Part shown: piece after piece, positions 32,852-34,021 of the stretch
Position numbering within the stretch: position 1 is the first letter of the stretch
Layout: each line of letters opens with the position of its first letter
Made by a program: the position numbers and the translations under genes
Notes under the pieces: generated by a model
Told to the model about the DNA's origin: nothing
What the model saw: only the letters and a program-made list of their open reading frames with translations
Database searches by the model: none
From: Marinagarivorans algicola
GTDB lineage: Bacteria; Pseudomonadota; Gammaproteobacteria; Pseudomonadales; Cellvibrionaceae
Length of the DNA: 34,021 nt
NCBI RefSeq assembly: GCF_001292705.1
Contig: NZ_LGAK01000059.1
Coordinates: 1-34,021 of the forward strand
Direction of reading: 5' to 3'

Positions 32852-34021
32852 TTATTTATTTTTACAAGGGTAAAGCTTTGCCATGCGGTGTGCAAAATCA
32901 TCTAGCTCAACAGGTGTTAGCTTCATTACTTTGGCATAATCTTTCATTTTACGGGTTAAGGTAATGATAGTTTTTGCATCACCGCCAAGGCCGGCAGCCT
33001 TAGCTGCACCACGCCAAAAGCGTCCACTAAAAGCGAAAAGACCTAAGCTAGAGATCAACCTATCACTCGTTGAAAGCGGTTCTCCAGTACATAAACTTTT
33101 ACCAATAGTCACTTCATAGATATCACCTATATCGCTAAGAGCTAAGGTTTTTGCCAAGCAAACCGATTCTTTAGCTATAGCTTCAGCAAGCCCATTGAGC
33201 ATATCATTATATTTCGGTGCATCTGCAGCGGTAGCTTCATCTTCTTTAAGGCCATTACCGACGGCCTCTAATAGGGTTAAGATATCTTGCTTTTCTGCTG
33301 TGTTGTTGATTGTGCGATATGTTCGAAGGTCACGTTCCATTAATAGCGCTAACGCAGCATTAACGTCGGAAATTTTAATTAATGCATTTTTTTGGCTAAG
33401 TGTAAGCGCAGAGTCTTTAAACCAAAAATTACGATCTACAACAGAAAATATATAATCTTCAACTTCATCAAATGCATCATTTAAGGCCCTCCACTCTTCT
33501 GGTGCAGAGATGGATTTTTCTGTTAGAACGCTTTCTAGGTTGGCTGCAGTATCAAGCCATAATTTAACTTGATTTAGAAAATTACGATTTTCATTGTTCG
33601 CATTCAACTGTTTTAATCTATTGATGGTGTTCTTGGCATATTGATTATAAATTTCAGGGTTGAAATTAGGATTTTGAGCGAATGCTATAAGCTCAATATC
33701 TGATGCATCAACGTTTAAGGCAAACGAAGTATCAAAATCATCAAGCACAATGCCGAAACTATTAATAATTCCATTTAGATTTTCGCTTGTGGCTGTCCAT
33801 TTTTCATTGAAAGATACTTGTAAAGCATCTCGTTCTACAAGTAGAGTATTAATTTCAGTTTTTAAAGCTTCAACTTTCCGTGATAATTCAGAAATGTATT
33901 CCATATCAGATGCTTTAATATCATTCAGGTCTTTATTGGTAATATTCTGTAATACATTTCTATAATCTTTTGCTCTATCTTGATATTTTTTATCCAGTGA
34001 TCTTGCTCGCTTAATGAGACC
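32852..34021 (-). CDS. Polymorphic-toxin-like protein with pre-toxin (PT-TG-like) C-terminal region; 5' end outside window
   Basis: The frame is open to the window edge, 39 codons beyond the first internal Met (33904), so the start lies outside; 389 residues are visible. The visible N-terminal part is helical and coiled-coil-like (LSRKVEALKTEINTLLVERD). Helical segments continue to about 130 residues from the end. Near the C-terminus, ALSDIGDIYEVTIGKSLCTG then EPLSTSDRLISSLGLFAFSG and RFWRGAAKAAG resembles the pre-toxin TG motif (G-TG-x-LS-x-x-x-R), which normally joins toxin filaments to a toxin tip. Only about 45 residues follow (LTRKMKDYAKVMKLTPVELD ... LYPCKNK), which I do not recognise as a toxin. 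It is AT-rich and shares its strand with the nuclease and SUKH genes. Confidence 0.6.
   Translation of the reverse strand, partial: GLIKRARSLDKKYQDRAKDYRNVLQNITNKDLNDIKASDMEYISELSRKVEALKTEINTLLVERDALQVSFNEKWTATSENLNGIINSFGIVLDDFDTSFALNVDASDIELIAFAQNPNFNPEIYNQYAKNTINRLKQLNANNENRNFLNQVKLWLDTAANLESVLTEKSISAPEEWRALNDAFDEVEDYIFSVVDRNFWFKDSALTLSQKNALIKISDVNAALALLMERDLRTYRTINNTAEKQDILTLLEAVGNGLKEDEATAADAPKYNDMLNGLAEAIAKESVCLAKTLALSDIGDIYEVTIGKSLCTGEPLSTSDRLISSLGLFAFSGRFWRGAAKAAGLGGDAKTIITLTRKMKDYAKVMKLTPVELDDFAHRMAKLYPCKNK

Overview
The window looks like a chromosomal segment of a marine-type gammaproteobacterium. The housekeeping genes (psd, rsgA, orn, nnr, tsaE, amiB, ntrB/ntrC, hslVU) and their partial clustering are typical of Gammaproteobacteria. 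The DUF4124 gene next to ntrBC is seen in Pseudomonas and Cellvibrio-like lineages. I infer a Cellvibrionales-like host, with moderate confidence; there is no rRNA or tRNA here to confirm it.

Layout. 1-1206: a sigma-54 activator gene broken by an in-frame TGA. 1240-4914: a two-gene operon of unknown function, a LacI-like ligand-binding protein with a C-terminal PAS domain and a membrane-anchored coiled-coil protein. 5113-11680: the conserved core, psd and rsgA leftwards, then orn, nnr, tsaE and amiB rightwards. 11791-14095: a degenerate orphan histidine kinase and a His/Arg-rich secreted protein. 14296-17736: ntrC, ntrB and a DUF4124 gene, all leftwards, with a sigma-54-like promoter and a dyad of NtrC-like half-sites before ntrB. 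18012-19913: hslVU with a clear heat-shock-type promoter. 20050-21771: a TauE-type permease and a CPBP membrane protease.

21772-22374 is a decay zone with an ISAs1-type transposase remnant and two perfect back-to-back hairpins. 22375-30151 is the most interesting accessory block: six leftward genes behind a Zur-like operator. They encode a COG0523 GTPase with the CxCC metal motif, a DUF1826 protein, a TonB-dependent receptor, an ABC ATPase and two DUF3526-type permeases. I read this as a zinc-limitation module whose transported compound is unknown.

30497-30889 encodes a small ACT-domain protein. 30890-31697 is non-coding and carries a dispersed TGCCTGTC repeat family. 31698-34021 is AT-rich and looks like the end of a polymorphic-toxin locus. 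In transcription order it holds a protein with a pre-toxin-like C-terminus (running off the window), a tiny signal-peptide ORF, an LHH/HNH-type nuclease cassette and a SUKH (SMI1/KNR4) immunity protein.

Three accessory reading frames carry in-frame stops (427, 22109, 32650), while the core genes are intact. All domain calls come from reading the sequence by eye; no database search was run.
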